Positions 10,063-21,283 of a stretch of DNA of 64,000 bases are shown piece after piece. The DNA is from Betaproteobacteria bacterium. Its GTDB lineage: Bacteria > Pseudomonadota > Gammaproteobacteria > Burkholderiales > Burkholderiaceae_F. The stretch lies in assembly GCA_005882215.1 (NCBI GenBank), contig VBCK01000123.1, positions 79,471 to 143,470 of the forward strand, given 5' to 3'. Position numbers and translations under genes: made by a program. The notes beneath the pieces are model-generated. The model was given only the letters and a program-made list of their open reading frames with translations, did no database searches and was not told the DNA's origin. The first letter of the stretch is position 1, and every line of letters starts with the position of its first letter.

Positions 10063-11437
10063 AGCTGCTGTGCGGTCGCAGAACCGCCAGCGATTCGACG
10101 TGCGAGGTGTGCGGAAACATGTTGACGATGCCGGCCGCTGCCAGGCCCCACCCGCCCTCGTGCACCAGCACCGCACAGTCGCGCGCCAGCGTGGCGGGAT
10201 TGCACGATACGTAGACCAGGCAGCGGGGACGCGACGCACTGGCGGCCAGCGCGCGTGCCACCGCCAGCGCACCCTCGCGCGGCGGATCCACCAGTACGCG
10301 GTCGATGCGGCCCTCGCGACGATTCAGCGCCTCCCAGTCGTCGCGAGTCCAGGCGAACAGGTCCTGCGTGAGGAAACGCACTCGCGATTGCAGGCCGTTG
10401 GCCTCAGCGGCGCGCGCGGCCCTCGCCACCTGCGCCGGGTTGCCCTCGATGCCGACCACGTCCGCAACGCGCGTGGCTAGCGCCAGCGTGAAATTTCCGA
10501 GGCCGCAGAACAGATCGAGCGCGCGCTCGTCCGACCGGAGTTGCAGCAGCGCCAGCGAACGCCGCACCAGCACTTCGTTGACCGCGTGATTGACTTGTGT
10601 GAAATCGGTCGGTGCGAACGGAAGGCGTACACCGAACTCGCGCAGTTGCAGCTCGAGCTCTACGGGCTCGGCCGCATCCAGCGGCGTCGCGGTGCCGGGT
10701 CCTCCGGGCTGGAGCCAGATTGACACCCGGTGCGTCGCGCCGAATCGCTCCAGTGCCTTCCGATCGGACGCCGACAGCGGATCGAGCACCCGGAACACGA
10801 GCACGGTGTGCACGCACGCGCCGGCCTGAACGACCGCCACCTCGATCTGCGGCAGGCGCTGGCGGGCATCCATCGCGCTGACCAGCGAGCGCAGCGGCAC
10901 CAGCAGGGATCCGACCGGCCCGGCCAGCACATGGCACTCGCGGATGTCGGCCACGAAGCTGCTGGCGCGTTCGTGGAACCCGACCAGCGCTTCGGACTTG
11001 CGCGCGACGTAGCGCACCGACAGCCGCGCCCGGTGCCGGTAGTCCCACTCGATCCCGGCGATCGGGCGCATGATCTGCTCGGGCTTCAGACGTCCCAGGT
11101 GCCACAGCGCGTCTTCCAGCACGCGCTGCTTCACGGCGACCTGGGCCCGCGCGTCCAGATGCTGCATCGAACAGCCGCCACATGCGCCGCGCCATAAGCC
11201 GAAGTGGGGGCAACGCGGCGCCACGCGCTGACTGCTGGCGCGCTCGATGCGCACCAGGCGGCCCAGGTCGAACTTTTGGCCGCTGCGAACCACCTCCCAG
11301 CCGACGCGCTCGCCCGGCAGCGCGCCCTCGACGAACACGGCCTTGCCGTCGACGCGCACGATACCGCGGCCCTGCTGGTCGAGCGACTCGACCCGGTCGA
11401 CCCGGAGCGGCTTCACCGGCTCGGCGTCGCCGGCCAC
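10061..11437 (-). CDS. rlmD: 23S rRNA (uracil1939-C5)-methyltransferase RlmD
   Basis: A 458-residue RumA/TrmA-family enzyme. It has an N-terminal TRAM domain (VESLDQQGRGIVRVDGKAVFVEGALPGE) and an iron-sulfur cluster motif (CPHFGLWRGACGGCSMQH plus a later Cys). The SAM-binding fold carries LDLFCGLGNFTLALA, and the catalytic Cys lies in YVSCNPATLARDC. The start overlaps the upstream exonuclease gene by 25 nt, so the two are probably co-transcribed with rpoS. The stop sits within a hairpin element. Confidence 0.95.
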   Translation of the reverse strand: MAGDAEPVKPLRVDRVESLDQQGRGIVRVDGKAVFVEGALPGERVGWEVVRSGQKFDLGRLVRIERASSQRVAPRCPHFGLWRGACGGCSMQHLDARAQVAVKQRVLEDALWHLGRLKPEQIMRPIAGIEWDYRHRARLSVRYVARKSEALVGFHERASSFVADIRECHVLAGPVGSLLVPLRSLVSAMDARQRLPQIEVAVVQAGACVHTVLVFRVLDPLSASDRKALERFGATHRVSIWLQPGGPGTATPLDAAEPVELELQLREFGVRLPFAPTDFTQVNHAVNEVLVRRSLALLQLRSDERALDLFCGLGNFTLALATRVADVVGIEGNPAQVARAARAAEANGLQSRVRFLTQDLFAWTRDDWEALNRREGRIDRVLVDPPREGALAVARALAASASRPRCLVYVSCNPATLARDCAVLVHEGGWGLAAAGIVNMFPHTSHVESLAVLRPHSS

Positions 11438-12198
11438 GCGTTCAGGAACTCCTGCCAGATCGGCTCGCCGGATGCCGCCAGCGCATCGCGGACCAGTTCA
11501 AGTTCGGTCGCGTATTCGGAATCGTCCAGCTGTCCGCGGATCTTTCGAAAGCGGCAATACAGCAGGTACGTGTTGACGACGTCGGTCTCGCAGTAGGCGC
11601 GGATCCGTTCGATCTGCCCGCTGCAATACGTGTCCCACACCTGCGATCCTTCCATCCCGAGTTTTCCGGCAAAGCCGGACAGGCGGGCCACTTCGTCCAA
11701 TGGCGCCGCCGCGCGCCCCTGGTAGCGCGACAGCACATCCATCAGGTCGACGTGGCGCAGGTGGTATCGGTTCACGTAGTTGCTGTAGCGCAAGTCCCGG
11801 TCCTCGTCGCCCTGGTCCCAGTAGCGGCGCCCCGGCACGCCGTGAATCAGGGCGCGGTACTGAAGCACGGGCAGATCGAACGCACTCCCGTTCCAGCTGA
11901 CCAGCTGAGGCGTGTAGCGATCGATCAGGCGGAAGAAGTCCCCGATCAGCTTCGGCTCGTCGTCGGCCGGCGCGCCCAGGCTGCGCACCCGGAATCCGGA
12001 CTCGTCCCGGAACGCGCAGCCGATCACCAGCACCCGGTGCAGATGCAGCGGCAGGAAGTCGTTGCCGGTGCGCTCGCGCCGCTCGGCCATCGCTTGCGCC
12101 GCCACCGCCCGATCGTCGAGGCCGGCCCAATGCGGCCGCAGCTGCCTGAGCGCATCGACGTCGGGAATGGTTTCCAGATCGAAGGTGAGGATCGGCAT
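11413..12198 (-). CDS. PolB-like 3'-5' exonuclease (DEDD superfamily)
   Basis: A 261-residue predicted exonuclease of the PolB-associated DEDD family. The acidic residues appear in order: FDLETIPD near the start (D and E), WNGSAFDLPVL (D), and YCETDVVNTYLL near residue 220 (D). The start at 12198 (MPILTFDLET) was chosen over an upstream ATG at 12222 because the catalytic Exo I motif normally sits at the very N-terminus. It follows rpoS by 35 nt and overlaps rlmD. The cellular substrate is unknown; an RNA or DNA 3'-end trimming role is inferred from the fold. Confidence 0.85.
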   Translation of the reverse strand: MPILTFDLETIPDVDALRQLRPHWAGLDDRAVAAQAMAERRERTGNDFLPLHLHRVLVIGCAFRDESGFRVRSLGAPADDEPKLIGDFFRLIDRYTPQLVSWNGSAFDLPVLQYRALIHGVPGRRYWDQGDEDRDLRYSNYVNRYHLRHVDLMDVLSRYQGRAAAPLDEVARLSGFAGKLGMEGSQVWDTYCSGQIERIRAYCETDVVNTYLLYCRFRKIRGQLDDSEYATELELVRDALAASGEPIWQEFLNAWPATPSR

Positions 12199-12233
12199 CA
12201 CGTCGCGATTGTACGGACCCAATCGCGCGGGAA

Positions 12234-13244
12234 TCAGTACAGCACGTCGCGTCCCACCCCGCGCGACTTCAGCGCGCGCTGCAGGCGCGCCAGCGCCTCC
12301 TGCTGGATCTGACGGACCCGTTCGCGCGTCAACCGCAGCTCGCGGGCCAGATCATCGAGCGTGGCCGGATCCTGCCCGTTCAGGCCGTAGCGACGTTCGA
12401 TCACGAGGCGCTGCTTCGCCGAAAGATCTTCCAGCCAGTGCTCGACCAGCAATTGCAGCTCGTGCTGGGCCACGTGCCACTCGGGGGCAGCGGCAGCATG
12501 GTCGGCCAGCAGTTGGATCAGCGCGGTTTCGCCTTCCTCTCCGACCGGACTGTCGAGCGAGGCCGGCGCTTCGGACAGCATCATAAGATCGGAAACTTCG
12601 TGGGCCGTCTTGCCGAGCAGGCGCGCGATGTCGTCCGCGCTCGCGCTGCGAGGCAGGCCGGCCGCGCGCCACCCCGACTCGAGCCGTCGGCGCGCGTGTT
12701 GTACCTGGTTCAACTCCCGCATCACGTGGGTCGGCAGGCGCACCGCGCGCGCCTGCGTGGCCAGTGCGCGGTCGATCGCCTGGCGTATCCACCAGGTCGC
12801 ATAGGTTGAGAAGCGAAATCCGCGCTCGGGTTCGAACCGGTCCAGCGCGTGGATCAATCCCAGATTGCCTTCCTCGATCAGATCGAGAAACGTGAGGCCC
12901 CGGTTCACGAAGTTGCGGGCGATGGCGACCACCAGGCGCAGATTGTGTTCGATCATTCTCTGGCGCGCGTCGAAGTCGCCCTGGCGTGCCAACGTGGCGT
13001 ACGCGTATTCCTGGTCGGCGGTCAGCAGCGGTCGCGAGGCGATGGCCCCGAGATAACGGCGCATCGCATCGCCGCCGACCTCCTCGCCCGGGCCTGCCGA
13101 GGGCTGCAGCGGGCCGGGCAGCGGCTCCGGCGGCTGCAGGCCGGCCGGCTCGATCGGGTTGCTCTCGAGAGCGTCCTGTTCCGGCTCGCGCTCGCCCGCG
13201 AGCGCCGTCGGCTCGTGGCTGACCAGTCTGCGCGCGCCTCGCAT
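12234..13244 (-). CDS. rpoS: RNA polymerase sigma factor RpoS
   Basis: A 336-residue group 2 sigma-70 factor for stationary-phase and general stress transcription. Region 1.2 is [21 protein letters not shown]. Region 2 is [44 protein letters not shown], with [17 protein letters not shown]. Region 4 has the helix-turn-helix [20 protein letters not shown]. The acidic N-terminal extension (first 60 residues) is Pro/Glu-rich. The position directly after nlpD strongly supports RpoS rather than RpoD or RpoH; part of its transcription probably arises inside nlpD, as known in relatives. Confidence 0.94.
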   Translation of the reverse strand: MRGARRLVSHEPTALAGEREPEQDALESNPIEPAGLQPPEPLPGPLQPSAGPGEEVGGDAMRRYLGAIASRPLLTADQEYAYATLARQGDFDARQRMIEHNLRLVVAIARNFVNRGLTFLDLIEEGNLGLIHALDRFEPERGFRFSTYATWWIRQAIDRALATQARAVRLPTHVMRELNQVQHARRRLESGWRAAGLPRSASADDIARLLGKTAHEVSDLMMLSEAPASLDSPVGEEGETALIQLLADHAAAAPEWHVAQHELQLLVEHWLEDLSAKQRLVIERRYGLNGQDPATLDDLARELRLTRERVRQIQQEALARLQRALKSRGVGRDVLY

Positions 13245-13287
13245 CGCCAGCGTCCTTGGCGCGCCGGCGATGCGCTCCGCGCGCCGT

Positions 13288-14211
13288 TCAACGGGACGGC
13301 AGGTACGTCAGCGGGTCCACCGGCGTGCCGCGACGCCGGATCTCGAAGTGCAGTCTGGGGGCGGTCGCATCCGTCATCCCCAGATCAGCGATACGCTGTC
13401 CCCGCTTGACGGCCTGTCCCTGCGTTACAAGGATCTCGTTGTTATGAGGGTAGTCCGACACGTAGTCGTCCGTGTGTGTGATGATGTCCAATTTGCCATA
13501 GCCAGGCAAGCCGCTGCCGCTGTACACGACCTGGCCGTCGTTGGCTGCCCATACCGGATCGCCGACGGTGCCGGAGATATCGATCCCCTTATTGCGGGTC
13601 TCGTCGAATCGCTCCAGCACCTTGCCCGCACTCGGCCACGCCCACACGCTCTCGGGCTCCACGGCGGCGGCCTTGTCGGAAGTCGCCGGTGTCGGTGCCA
13701 CGGCCGCCGTGGTGCTGCCGGGCGCTTGTGCCGCACGCTCCGGGGCCGCCGGCGCGGCGTGCGTTTCAGGCGCGATCGTGCTACCGGGGCTCAGCGGACG
13801 CGTTTCCAGCGAACCCGACGGTGAGACCGGAATCGGCGTGGCCTCGACAGCTGCGGACTCGTCGGCCGGCGGCGGTGTGACCCGCAAGCTCTGCCCTGTG
13901 CGCAGGTGGGTCGGATCATCCAGCCCGTTCCAGCGCGCCAGATCGCGAAAATCCTGTCCGAACGCGAGCGCAATGCTGTACAGCGTGTCTCCGGTCTGCA
14001 CCACGTACTGGCCATCGTGTGCCTCGCGCGCCAGCGGCGCTGTCGGCTGCGGCGGCGCGGGCGCGGCCTGTGCCGCTTCCGACGGGCGCCCCTTCTGAGA
14101 GCGCTCCTCGATCGGCGCCTGTTGGGTCGGCGAGACAATACAAGCCGTCAATGCAACCGCGGCGCACCCGGACGCGGTGATCAGGCGAAGCATCGGTTTT
14201 CGGGAGCTCAT
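13288..14211 (-). CDS. nlpD: murein hydrolase activator lipoprotein NlpD
   Basis: A 307-residue lipoprotein. The signal ends LTAC (Cys about 24). A LysM peptidoglycan-binding domain follows ([17 protein letters not shown], about residues 68-112), then a Pro/Ala-rich linker and a C-terminal LytM/M23 domain ([20 protein letters not shown] to [10 protein letters not shown]). The M23 metal ligands are degenerate, as in NlpD/EnvC, so it should activate amidases such as AmiC rather than cut peptidoglycan. The start at 14211 overlaps the pcm stop as ATGA. It precedes rpoS by 43 nt. Confidence 0.93.
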   Translation of the reverse strand: MSSRKPMLRLITASGCAAVALTACIVSPTQQAPIEERSQKGRPSEAAQAAPAPPQPTAPLAREAHDGQYVVQTGDTLYSIALAFGQDFRDLARWNGLDDPTHLRTGQSLRVTPPPADESAAVEATPIPVSPSGSLETRPLSPGSTIAPETHAAPAAPERAAQAPGSTTAAVAPTPATSDKAAAVEPESVWAWPSAGKVLERFDETRNKGIDISGTVGDPVWAANDGQVVYSGSGLPGYGKLDIITHTDDYVSDYPHNNEILVTQGQAVKRGQRIADLGMTDATAPRLHFEIRRRGTPVDPLTYLPSR

Positions 14212-14909
14212 CGGTTCTCGGCGGTCACGGTTCCCTGCAGCAAGGGAACGAAGCGTACCGCTTCGTGCTCGCGGCGCACCAGCCGGCCCTCGGGGCTCCT
14301 GGAAAGCACCGTGAGCACCTGCGTACCGCGGCCCAGCGGCGCGACGATCACGCCACCCGGGGCCAGCTGCTCGATCCACGCTGCTGGAATGTCGTCTCCG
14401 GCCGCGGTGGAGACGATTGCGCCGAAGGGCGCTTCGGTCGGCAACCCCAGCATGCCGTCGCCGAACGCGAGGCGCAGGTTCGCGATCCTGAGCGGGCGAA
14501 GATTGGCGCGCGCCAGCTCGTGCAGCGCGCGCACGCGTTCGATCGAGAACACGGTGCCGAACAATTCGCTCAGGACGGCGGCCGCGTACCCGCCTCCGGT
14601 GCCCACTTCAAGCGCGGCCACGCTCTTCGGGTCGGCCGTCCCGCTCAGCGCGAGCTCTGCGCAGCGCCCCACGATATAGGGCTGCGAGATCGTCTGGCCG
14701 AATCCGATCGGCAACGCGGTGTCCTCGTAGGCCCGGCTGGCGAGTGCCTGGTCGACGAAGCGATGCCGTTCCACGCAGCGCATCGCCGCCAGCACGCGCG
14801 GATCGCGCACCCCCAGCTCCTGCACCCTGTCGACCATGCGCGCGCGAACGCGCTCCGATGTGAGTCCCGTGCTGGGCGTTGCGCTCAAAGCCGCCCCTGG
14901 CCCAGCCAT
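14208..14909 (-). CDS. pcm: protein-L-isoaspartate O-methyltransferase
   Basis: A 233-residue SAM-dependent repair enzyme that methylates isoaspartyl residues in aged proteins. Landmarks are [16 protein letters not shown] (active-site region) and the SAM motif [19 protein letters not shown]. The start at 14909 ([12 protein letters not shown]) overlaps surE by 25 nt; the open frame extends further up inside surE but without family similarity. The surE-pcm-nlpD-rpoS order is a classic stress-survival cluster. Confidence 0.94.
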   Translation of the reverse strand: MAGPGAALSATPSTGLTSERVRARMVDRVQELGVRDPRVLAAMRCVERHRFVDQALASRAYEDTALPIGFGQTISQPYIVGRCAELALSGTADPKSVAALEVGTGGGYAAAVLSELFGTVFSIERVRALHELARANLRPLRIANLRLAFGDGMLGLPTEAPFGAIVSTAAGDDIPAAWIEQLAPGGVIVAPLGRGTQVLTVLSRSPEGRLVRREHEAVRFVPLLQGTVTAENR

Positions 14910-15637
14910 TGCGAAACGGACTCCAGCAGTCCGGTGTGAGTCAGGTCGATCTGCAGCGGCGTCACCGAGACATGGCCGGCGGCGGTCGCGTGAAAATCGG
15001 TTCCCGGACTGGCATCGGCCGCTTCGCCTGCGGCTCCCACCCAGTAGATCGTGTCGCCGCGCGGGCTCACCGTCCGCACCACCGGCTCGGACGGGTGGCG
15101 CTTGCCCAGGCGGGTGCACGCCAAGCCGCGCAGTTGCGAGTACGGCCGGTCCGGAATGTTGACGTTCAGAAGAAACGGCGCCGGCAGCGACCCGGTGCGG
15201 AAACGCTCGACGATGCCGGCGCACACGCGCGCCGCGCTTTCCAGGTGGGCGTGCCCTTTTTGCACCATCGAGAAGGCGATTGCGGGAAGGCCGAACAGAT
15301 AGCCTTCCATCGCGGCCGCCACCGTACCCGAGTAGATCGTGTCGTCGCCCATGTTCTGGCCATCGTTGATGCCCGACACGACCAGGTCCGGACGCTGATC
15401 CAGAAGACCCGTCAGCGCAATGTGCACGCAGTCGGTCGGTGTGCCGTTCACGAAGAGGTAGCCATTCTCGGCGTTGCGCACCGACAGGGGCCGCGTCAGC
15501 GTCAGCGAGTTGCTGGCGCCGCTGCAGTTCTGCTCGGGCGCCACCACGGTGACCTCGCCGAAGGGGCGCATCGCATCGGCCAGAGCCCGCAACCCCGGTG
15601 CGAGATAACCGTCGTCATTGCTGACCAGAATGTGCAT
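14885..15637 (-). CDS. surE: 5'/3'-nucleotidase SurE
   Basis: A 250-residue metal-dependent phosphatase acting on nucleoside monophosphates. The metal site appears at the N-terminus ([15 protein letters not shown], with the Asp pair), followed by [16 protein letters not shown] and [12 protein letters not shown]. The start at 15637 places SNDDG at residues 6-10 as in other members; an upstream ATG at 15661 is less likely. It is the first gene of the rpoS operon and lies 73 nt from the tRNA-Pro gene on the same strand. Confidence 0.95.
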   Translation of the reverse strand: MHILVSNDDGYLAPGLRALADAMRPFGEVTVVAPEQNCSGASNSLTLTRPLSVRNAENGYLFVNGTPTDCVHIALTGLLDQRPDLVVSGINDGQNMGDDTIYSGTVAAAMEGYLFGLPAIAFSMVQKGHAHLESAARVCAGIVERFRTGSLPAPFLLNVNIPDRPYSQLRGLACTRLGKRHPSEPVVRTVSPRGDTIYWVGAAGEAADASPGTDFHATAAGHVSVTPLQIDLTHTGLLESVSQWLGQGRL

Positions 15638-15710
15638 CGGTCCACGCCGAACGTCGGTCACGGGCCGCGCCGCTGCCGCGCGGCGTAACGGATCGCGAAT
15701 TGTTACTCAA

Positions 15711-15788
<78 letters not shown>

Positions 15789-15813
15789 CGTAAGTCTCAT
15801 TGTACCGTGCGCA

Positions 15814-16200
15814 TCATGCGTCGCGTTTCAGCAGCGCGCGTATTTCCTGCAGGCGGATGCGGATCGCGCCGTCGCTCAGCTTTTTCTCCACCGGCGCCGG
15901 GCGCTCTCGCGGCATCGGGCCGGCCGTGTCGAGCCGATTGCGCGCCCCGTTGATCGTGAATCCCTGTTCGTACAGCAACGAGCGGATGCGCCGGATCAGG
16001 AGTACCTCGTGATGCTGGTAATAGCGCCGGTTGCCGCGCCGCTTGATCGGCTTGAGCTGGGTGAATTCCTGCTCCCAATAGCGCAGCACGTGCGGCTTGA
16101 CGGCGCACAGCCCGCTCACTTCGCCGATCGTGAAGTAACGCTTGGCCGGGATCGGCGGTAGCGCGCCATCTGCGTCGTACGGTGCCTCGGCGGTCTGCAT
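15814..16200 (-). CDS. MerR-family transcriptional regulator
   Basis: A 128-residue regulator with a winged-helix MerR DNA-binding domain at about residues 20-90 ([52 protein letters not shown]). It has a short C-terminal tail with no cysteine metal site, so it is not a metal sensor. A homologous small MerR gene commonly follows ihfA in betaproteobacteria, and its target is unknown. An alternative start is at 16218. It lies 29 nt downstream of ihfA and 26 nt upstream of tRNA-Pro. Confidence 0.88.
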   Translation of the reverse strand: MQTAEAPYDADGALPPIPAKRYFTIGEVSGLCAVKPHVLRYWEQEFTQLKPIKRRGNRRYYQHHEVLLIRRIRSLLYEQGFTINGARNRLDTAGPMPRERPAPVEKKLSDGAIRIRLQEIRALLKRDA

Positions 16201-16229
16201 GTCCGATTCGAGCCGCAACCATCCAAAGA

Positions 16230-16619
16230 TCAGCGTTCGGTTGCGCGCGACACCGCGGCCTTCAGCTTCTGGCTTGCGTGAAAGGTCACGACCCGGCGCG
16301 CCGTGATCGCGATTTCCTCGCCGGTCTTCGGATTGCGCCCAGGCCTGGTCGGCTTGTTCCTGAGCTGGAAATTGCCGAAGCCGGACAGCTTGACCGACTC
16401 TCCCCTTTGCAGCGCCTGGCTGATTTCGTCGAAAAAGCCGTCGACCATGTCCTTGGCCTCCCGCTTGTTCAGCCCAAGTCGCTCGAACAGAGCGTCGGCC
16501 AGCTCGGCCTTGGTCAGCGTGCGAGCGCCACGCTCGGACTCCCCGCGCGGCCGCGCCGCCGGGGGTAGGTCTGGAAATTTGAACGAAGTCATCGGTTCGA
16601 CGGCCATCGCACCACTCAC
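16230..16619 (-). CDS. ihfA: integration host factor subunit alpha
   Basis: A 129-residue HU/IHF-family DNA-bending protein. The core [30 protein letters not shown] and the DNA-contact arm [21 protein letters not shown] are typical of IHF-alpha. The N-terminus is 20-30 residues longer than in E. coli; the 16619 start overlaps the pheT stop as ATGA, while ATGs at 16607 and 16592 would give shorter proteins. The place after pheT is conserved. Confidence 0.95.
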   Translation of the reverse strand: MSGAMAVEPMTSFKFPDLPPAARPRGESERGARTLTKAELADALFERLGLNKREAKDMVDGFFDEISQALQRGESVKLSGFGNFQLRNKPTRPGRNPKTGEEIAITARRVVTFHASQKLKAAVSRATER

Positions 16620-19066
16620 TGACGGACGCGGGCGCCGAGTGCGATCGTCAGGTGCTCAACGATTGCGCCGCAGGCCGCATCTGCGTCGGAGTCTGAAAGC
16701 GAGCGACGAGTATCTTGCAGAACCACGCGGAAGGCAAGACTTTTCTCCTTATTTAACAACACGTTAGCGGACGCTTTCGAGGCATCCGTCACGTGGCCGG
16801 GGGACGGACGGAACACGTCGAACAGCTTAACCTCGCGCAGGACCGCCAGACGGTGGTCCCGAGCCGACAAGCGTGCGATTTCTTCGAACACGCGCGCCGC
16901 GGGCAATTGCTCGGGTACCCAGATCGCGATATCCCGCATCACCGCGGGCACGTCGGCAATCGGCATCGCGCGCGGCAGGGGCAACTCCTGCAGTGCATCG
17001 ACCTGGACTTCGAACAGCATCGCGTGGCCAGGCAGCCCGTATTTCTGGCCCAGCCGCGGGTGCAACTGGCCGATCCAGCCGGCCGTCTGTTCGCCGATCT
17101 CGACCCGGGCGCACCGTCCCGGATGCAGCGCCGGGTGCGTGGCGGCAACGAAGCGCGCCTGCAATGGGCTGATCAGGCGCTCCAGATCGCCCTTGATATC
17201 GAAAAAATCGACCGCGCGTTCCGGCACTCCCCACTGCTCGTCGTCGACATTGCCGTAGGCCAGTGCGCCAAGAAGCGTCGGCTGCGCCACACCGGCCACC
17301 TGCAGCGGCCCTTCCGGCAGTCCCGGTTCCAAGCGGAACACGCGGCCGACCTCGAACAGGCGGGCGCGCGTGGCCTGGTTATTCAGGTTGTGTTTCAGAA
17401 TCGATACCAGGCCCGCAAGCAGCGTCGTGCGCATCACCGCGTGCTGGGCGGCAATCGGATTGATGACCGAGATCGCCCGGCCGGGCCACCCGAAGTCCGC
17501 CTCCCAGGCGGCGTCGACGAACGAATAGTTGATCAGCTCCTGGTAGCCTGCCTCGACCATCCGGTGCCGTAGCTCGTGCGCTCCCCGCCGCGCTTCGGGC
17601 TCCGACACCATCCGCGCGGCCGCCATCGGTGGATGCGCTGGAATCTGCTCGTAGCCGACCACGCGCGCTACCTCCTCGATCAGGTCTTCCTCGATCTGAA
17701 GGTCGAACCGATAGCTGGGCGGCTCGACCACCCACGCTTCCTCGACGCGAGAGAAGGCGAAATTCAGCCTGGAAAAAGCCTCGGCCATCTGTTCGTCAGT
17801 GACTGCCATCCCGAGCACTTTGCGACAGCGCGCGCTACGCATCCGGATCGCAGCGCGCTGTGGCAGGCGAGCCACCTGATCGTCGACCGGGCCGACGCGG
17901 GTGCGGCTGGTACCGCAGATATCGATAATCATCCGGGTGATGGCTTCGATGTGTTCGACGGTGCTGGCGAAGTCCACGCCTCGCTCGAAGCGGTGCGCCG
18001 CGTCGGTCGCCAGGTTCAGCCGTCGGGTTCGACCCTGGATGGCCTCCGGCCACCAGAAGGCCGCTTCCAGGTAGATGTCGGTGGTATCCAGCGTTACGGC
18101 AGTCGGCTCGCCGCCCATGATGCCCGCGAGCGACTGGACGCCCTGCTGGTCGGCGATTACGCCGATCTGCGGGTCCAACTCGACCGGGCGGCCGTGCAGA
18201 AGCTGCAGGCGCTCGCCGCGGCGCCCCCATCGCACGACCAGTCCGCCGCGCAGCGCGCCCAGGTCGAATACGTGGGTCGGCCGGCCCAGCTCGAGCATCA
18301 CGTAGTTGGAAATATCCACCAGAGCGGACACCGATCGCAGGCCGCTGCGCTCCAGGCGCATGCGCATCCACGCGGGCGTTTCGGCGCGGGCGTTCAGTCC
18401 CCGCACCACACGCCCCGAAAAGCGCCCGCACAGCTCGGGTGCCTCGATCCGGACCGCGAGCTTTTCGTCGGTGGTCGGGGTCACGGTCGGAAAAAGCGGC
18501 GGGCGCAGTGCGCTGCCGGTCAGCGCCGCGACTTCGCGCGCGACGCCCAGCACGCTGAGGCAATCGCCCCGGTTCGGCGTGAGCTTGACCTGCAGGCATT
18601 GCTCGTCCAGGTCCAGCGCCTGCCGCACCGATCGTCCTACCGGTGCGTCGGACGCAAGGACGAGCAGTCCCGCGTGATCGTCGGACAAGCCAAGCTCCCG
18701 CGCCGAGCACAGCATGCCGGCCGAGGGCACGCCGCGAATTACGTTGGTGCCGATGGGTGCACCGCCGGGCAGCACCGCACCGGGCAGGGCGCAAGGCACG
18801 AGCAGATTCGGCGCCACATTCGGTGCGCCGCACACGATTTGCAGCGGCTCCGGCGCACCGACGTCGACCCGGCACACGGTCAGGCGATCGGCGCCCGGAT
18901 GGGGCGCGACCTCCAGCACGCGCCCCACCACGACGCCCGAGAACGCAGGCGCGACCGGCTCGATCGCCTCCACCTCCACGCCGCCCATCGTCAGCCGGTC
19001 GGCCAGCGACTGCGTATCGATCGGCGGATCGCAGAACTGGCGCAGCCACCCTTCGGGAATCCTCAC
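16616..19066 (-). CDS. pheT: phenylalanine--tRNA ligase subunit beta
   Basis: An 816-residue beta subunit of the (alpha-beta)2 PheRS. It has an N-terminal EMAP-like tRNA-binding domain ([26 protein letters not shown]), then B3/B4 editing, the B5 domain, a catalytic-like core ([13 protein letters not shown]), and a C-terminal ferredoxin-like anticodon-binding domain ([15 protein letters not shown]). It is full length and intact, unlike the adjacent pheS. The gap from pheS is 24 nt. Confidence 0.96.
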   Translation of the reverse strand: MRIPEGWLRQFCDPPIDTQSLADRLTMGGVEVEAIEPVAPAFSGVVVGRVLEVAPHPGADRLTVCRVDVGAPEPLQIVCGAPNVAPNLLVPCALPGAVLPGGAPIGTNVIRGVPSAGMLCSARELGLSDDHAGLLVLASDAPVGRSVRQALDLDEQCLQVKLTPNRGDCLSVLGVAREVAALTGSALRPPLFPTVTPTTDEKLAVRIEAPELCGRFSGRVVRGLNARAETPAWMRMRLERSGLRSVSALVDISNYVMLELGRPTHVFDLGALRGGLVVRWGRRGERLQLLHGRPVELDPQIGVIADQQGVQSLAGIMGGEPTAVTLDTTDIYLEAAFWWPEAIQGRTRRLNLATDAAHRFERGVDFASTVEHIEAITRMIIDICGTSRTRVGPVDDQVARLPQRAAIRMRSARCRKVLGMAVTDEQMAEAFSRLNFAFSRVEEAWVVEPPSYRFDLQIEEDLIEEVARVVGYEQIPAHPPMAAARMVSEPEARRGAHELRHRMVEAGYQELINYSFVDAAWEADFGWPGRAISVINPIAAQHAVMRTTLLAGLVSILKHNLNNQATRARLFEVGRVFRLEPGLPEGPLQVAGVAQPTLLGALAYGNVDDEQWGVPERAVDFFDIKGDLERLISPLQARFVAATHPALHPGRCARVEIGEQTAGWIGQLHPRLGQKYGLPGHAMLFEVQVDALQELPLPRAMPIADVPAVMRDIAIWVPEQLPAARVFEEIARLSARDHRLAVLREVKLFDVFRPSPGHVTDASKASANVLLNKEKSLAFRVVLQDTRRSLSDSDADAACGAIVEHLTIALGARVRQ

Positions 19067-19090
19067 GTCACCGCCGTCAGCTCGTTGGCG

Positions 19091-19863
<773 letters not shown>

Positions 19864-19953
19864 GGGAGCATCCACCACCCGGGCCGCGGTTTTGCGCCGG
19901 CGCCCAACGAGCCCCGGCGCGAGCAGTACCGCCCGGTCAGGCCGCCCGGCCGC

Positions 19954-20313
19954 CTACGCGCCGCGCAAGGACTTGACGCGGTCGACGATCGCGGCGAAGG
20001 CCGGCTTGTCCAGCACCGCCATATCCGCCAGCACCTTGCGGTCCAGATCGATCGCGGCCCGGCGCAAGCCGTTGATGAAGGCGCTGTAGGACAGATCGTG
20101 CTCGCGCACGGCTGCGTTGATGCGCGCAATCCACAGCGAGCGGAATACGCGCTTGCGCGTGCGGCGGTCGCGATAGGCGTACTGGCCCGCCTTCATCACC
20201 GCCTCTTTGGCGACACGGAACACGCTGTTGCGGCGCTGCGTGTACCCCTTGGCCTGCGCCAGCACCTTCTTGTGACGGGCGCGGCTGGTGACCCCTCTTT
20301 TCACGCGAGGCAT
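19954..20313 (-). CDS. rplT: 50S ribosomal protein L20
   Basis: A 119-residue L20. [23 protein letters not shown] at the N-terminus and [22 protein letters not shown] are family signatures. L20 binds 23S rRNA early in 50S assembly and, in enterics, represses its own operon. It lies 11 nt downstream of rpmI and 90 nt upstream of pheS. Confidence 0.98.
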   Translation of the reverse strand: MPRVKRGVTSRARHKKVLAQAKGYTQRRNSVFRVAKEAVMKAGQYAYRDRRTRKRVFRSLWIARINAAVREHDLSYSAFINGLRRAAIDLDRKVLADMAVLDKPAFAAIVDRVKSLRGA

Positions 20314-20324
20314 GCCGGATCTCC

Positions 20325-20522
20325 CTACGCGTACGGAAGCATGCGCCGCACCGAGGCCGCGTCGGACGGGTGAATCGCGACCGGCCCGCGCAGGTGCCGC
20401 TTGTTCTTCGTGCTCTTCTTGGTCAGAAGGTGTCGTTTGAACGCCTGGGCGCGCTTGATCGATCCGCTCGCGCGGATCGCGAACCGCTTCGCAGCGCTTC
20501 GCTTGGTCTTCAACTTCGGCAT
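20325..20522 (-). CDS. rpmI: 50S ribosomal protein L35
   Basis: A 65-residue L35 that starts [14 protein letters not shown], the conserved N-terminus, and ends MLPYA. The open frame extends upstream to 20633 without family similarity. Order infC-rpmI-rplT is universal in this group. The 168 nt between infC and rpmI hold no other gene; they probably form the mRNA leader region where L20-type control could act, though no structure was resolved. Confidence 0.97.
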   Translation of the reverse strand: MPKLKTKRSAAKRFAIRASGSIKRAQAFKRHLLTKKSTKNKRHLRGPVAIHPSDAASVRRMLPYA

Positions 20523-20690
20523 CACGTACTCCTGTATTCGATGTCGCCGGGCGCCCGGCGCATCGGCCGGGACTTCAACTGCCTGCGACACTTCTTGGGT
20601 GCCGCATCCGGTCCAAGGGATCCGGATGCTCACCTGTCCGGGCCGGGTGGCCCGGGTCCTGCGTTTTACCCGCGCACCGGCTGCAACTTC

Positions 20691-21212
20691 CTACTTCTTG
20701 CGCCGGGGCGACAGCACCATCACCATCTGGCGTCCCTCGAGGCGGGGCATCGCCTCGACCTGGCTGATCGTCTCCAGGTCCGCCTTGACCCGTTCCAGCA
20801 CCTTCAGTCCCAGCTCCTGGTGCGCCATCTCCCGGCCGCGGAAGCGCATCGTCACTTTGGCCTTATCGCCCTCCTCCAGGAACTCGGTGAGCTTTCTGAC
20901 CTTGGTCAGGTAGTCATTCTCATCGGTCGCTGGCCGGAACTTGATTTCCTTGATCTGGATCTGCTTCTGCTTGAGCTTCGCTTCGTGTGCTTTTTTCTGC
21001 TCTTCGTAGCGAAACTTCCCGTAATCCATCAGCCGGCATACCGGCGGAACAGCGGTTGGTGCGATCTCGACCAGATCCACATCGGCCTCTTCGGCCATCC
21101 GGAGTGCGTCGGGAGTACGGACCACTCCAAGCGGTTCCCCTTCGATTCCGATCAAACGAACTTCCGGTACCGTGATCTCGCCATTGAGTCGATGCGCACG
21201 TTCTTGAGCGAT
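20691..21212 (-). CDS. infC: translation initiation factor IF-3 (AUC start codon)
   Basis: A 173-residue IF3. The protein must begin upstream of any ATG: the conserved N-terminus reads [25 protein letters not shown], preceded by an ATC codon at 21212-21210. A strong AAGGAGGT sits at 21220-21227, 7 nt away. IF3 genes characteristically start with AUU, AUC or AUA, which lets IF3 repress its own translation by discriminating against non-canonical starts. The linker and C-terminal domain are normal ([32 protein letters not shown]). Confidence 0.95.
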   Translation of the reverse strand: MAQERAHRLNGEITVPEVRLIGIEGEPLGVVRTPDALRMAEEADVDLVEIAPTAVPPVCRLMDYGKFRYEEQKKAHEAKLKQKQIQIKEIKFRPATDENDYLTKVRKLTEFLEEGDKAKVTMRFRGREMAHQELGLKVLERVKADLETISQVEAMPRLEGRQMVMVLSPRRKK

Positions 21213-21283
21213 GGTTGCAACCTCCTTGAAAAAATATCGAGCCGCGCACCCCAGCCCGGACTCGCGCGCTCAGCGCCGGGCGC

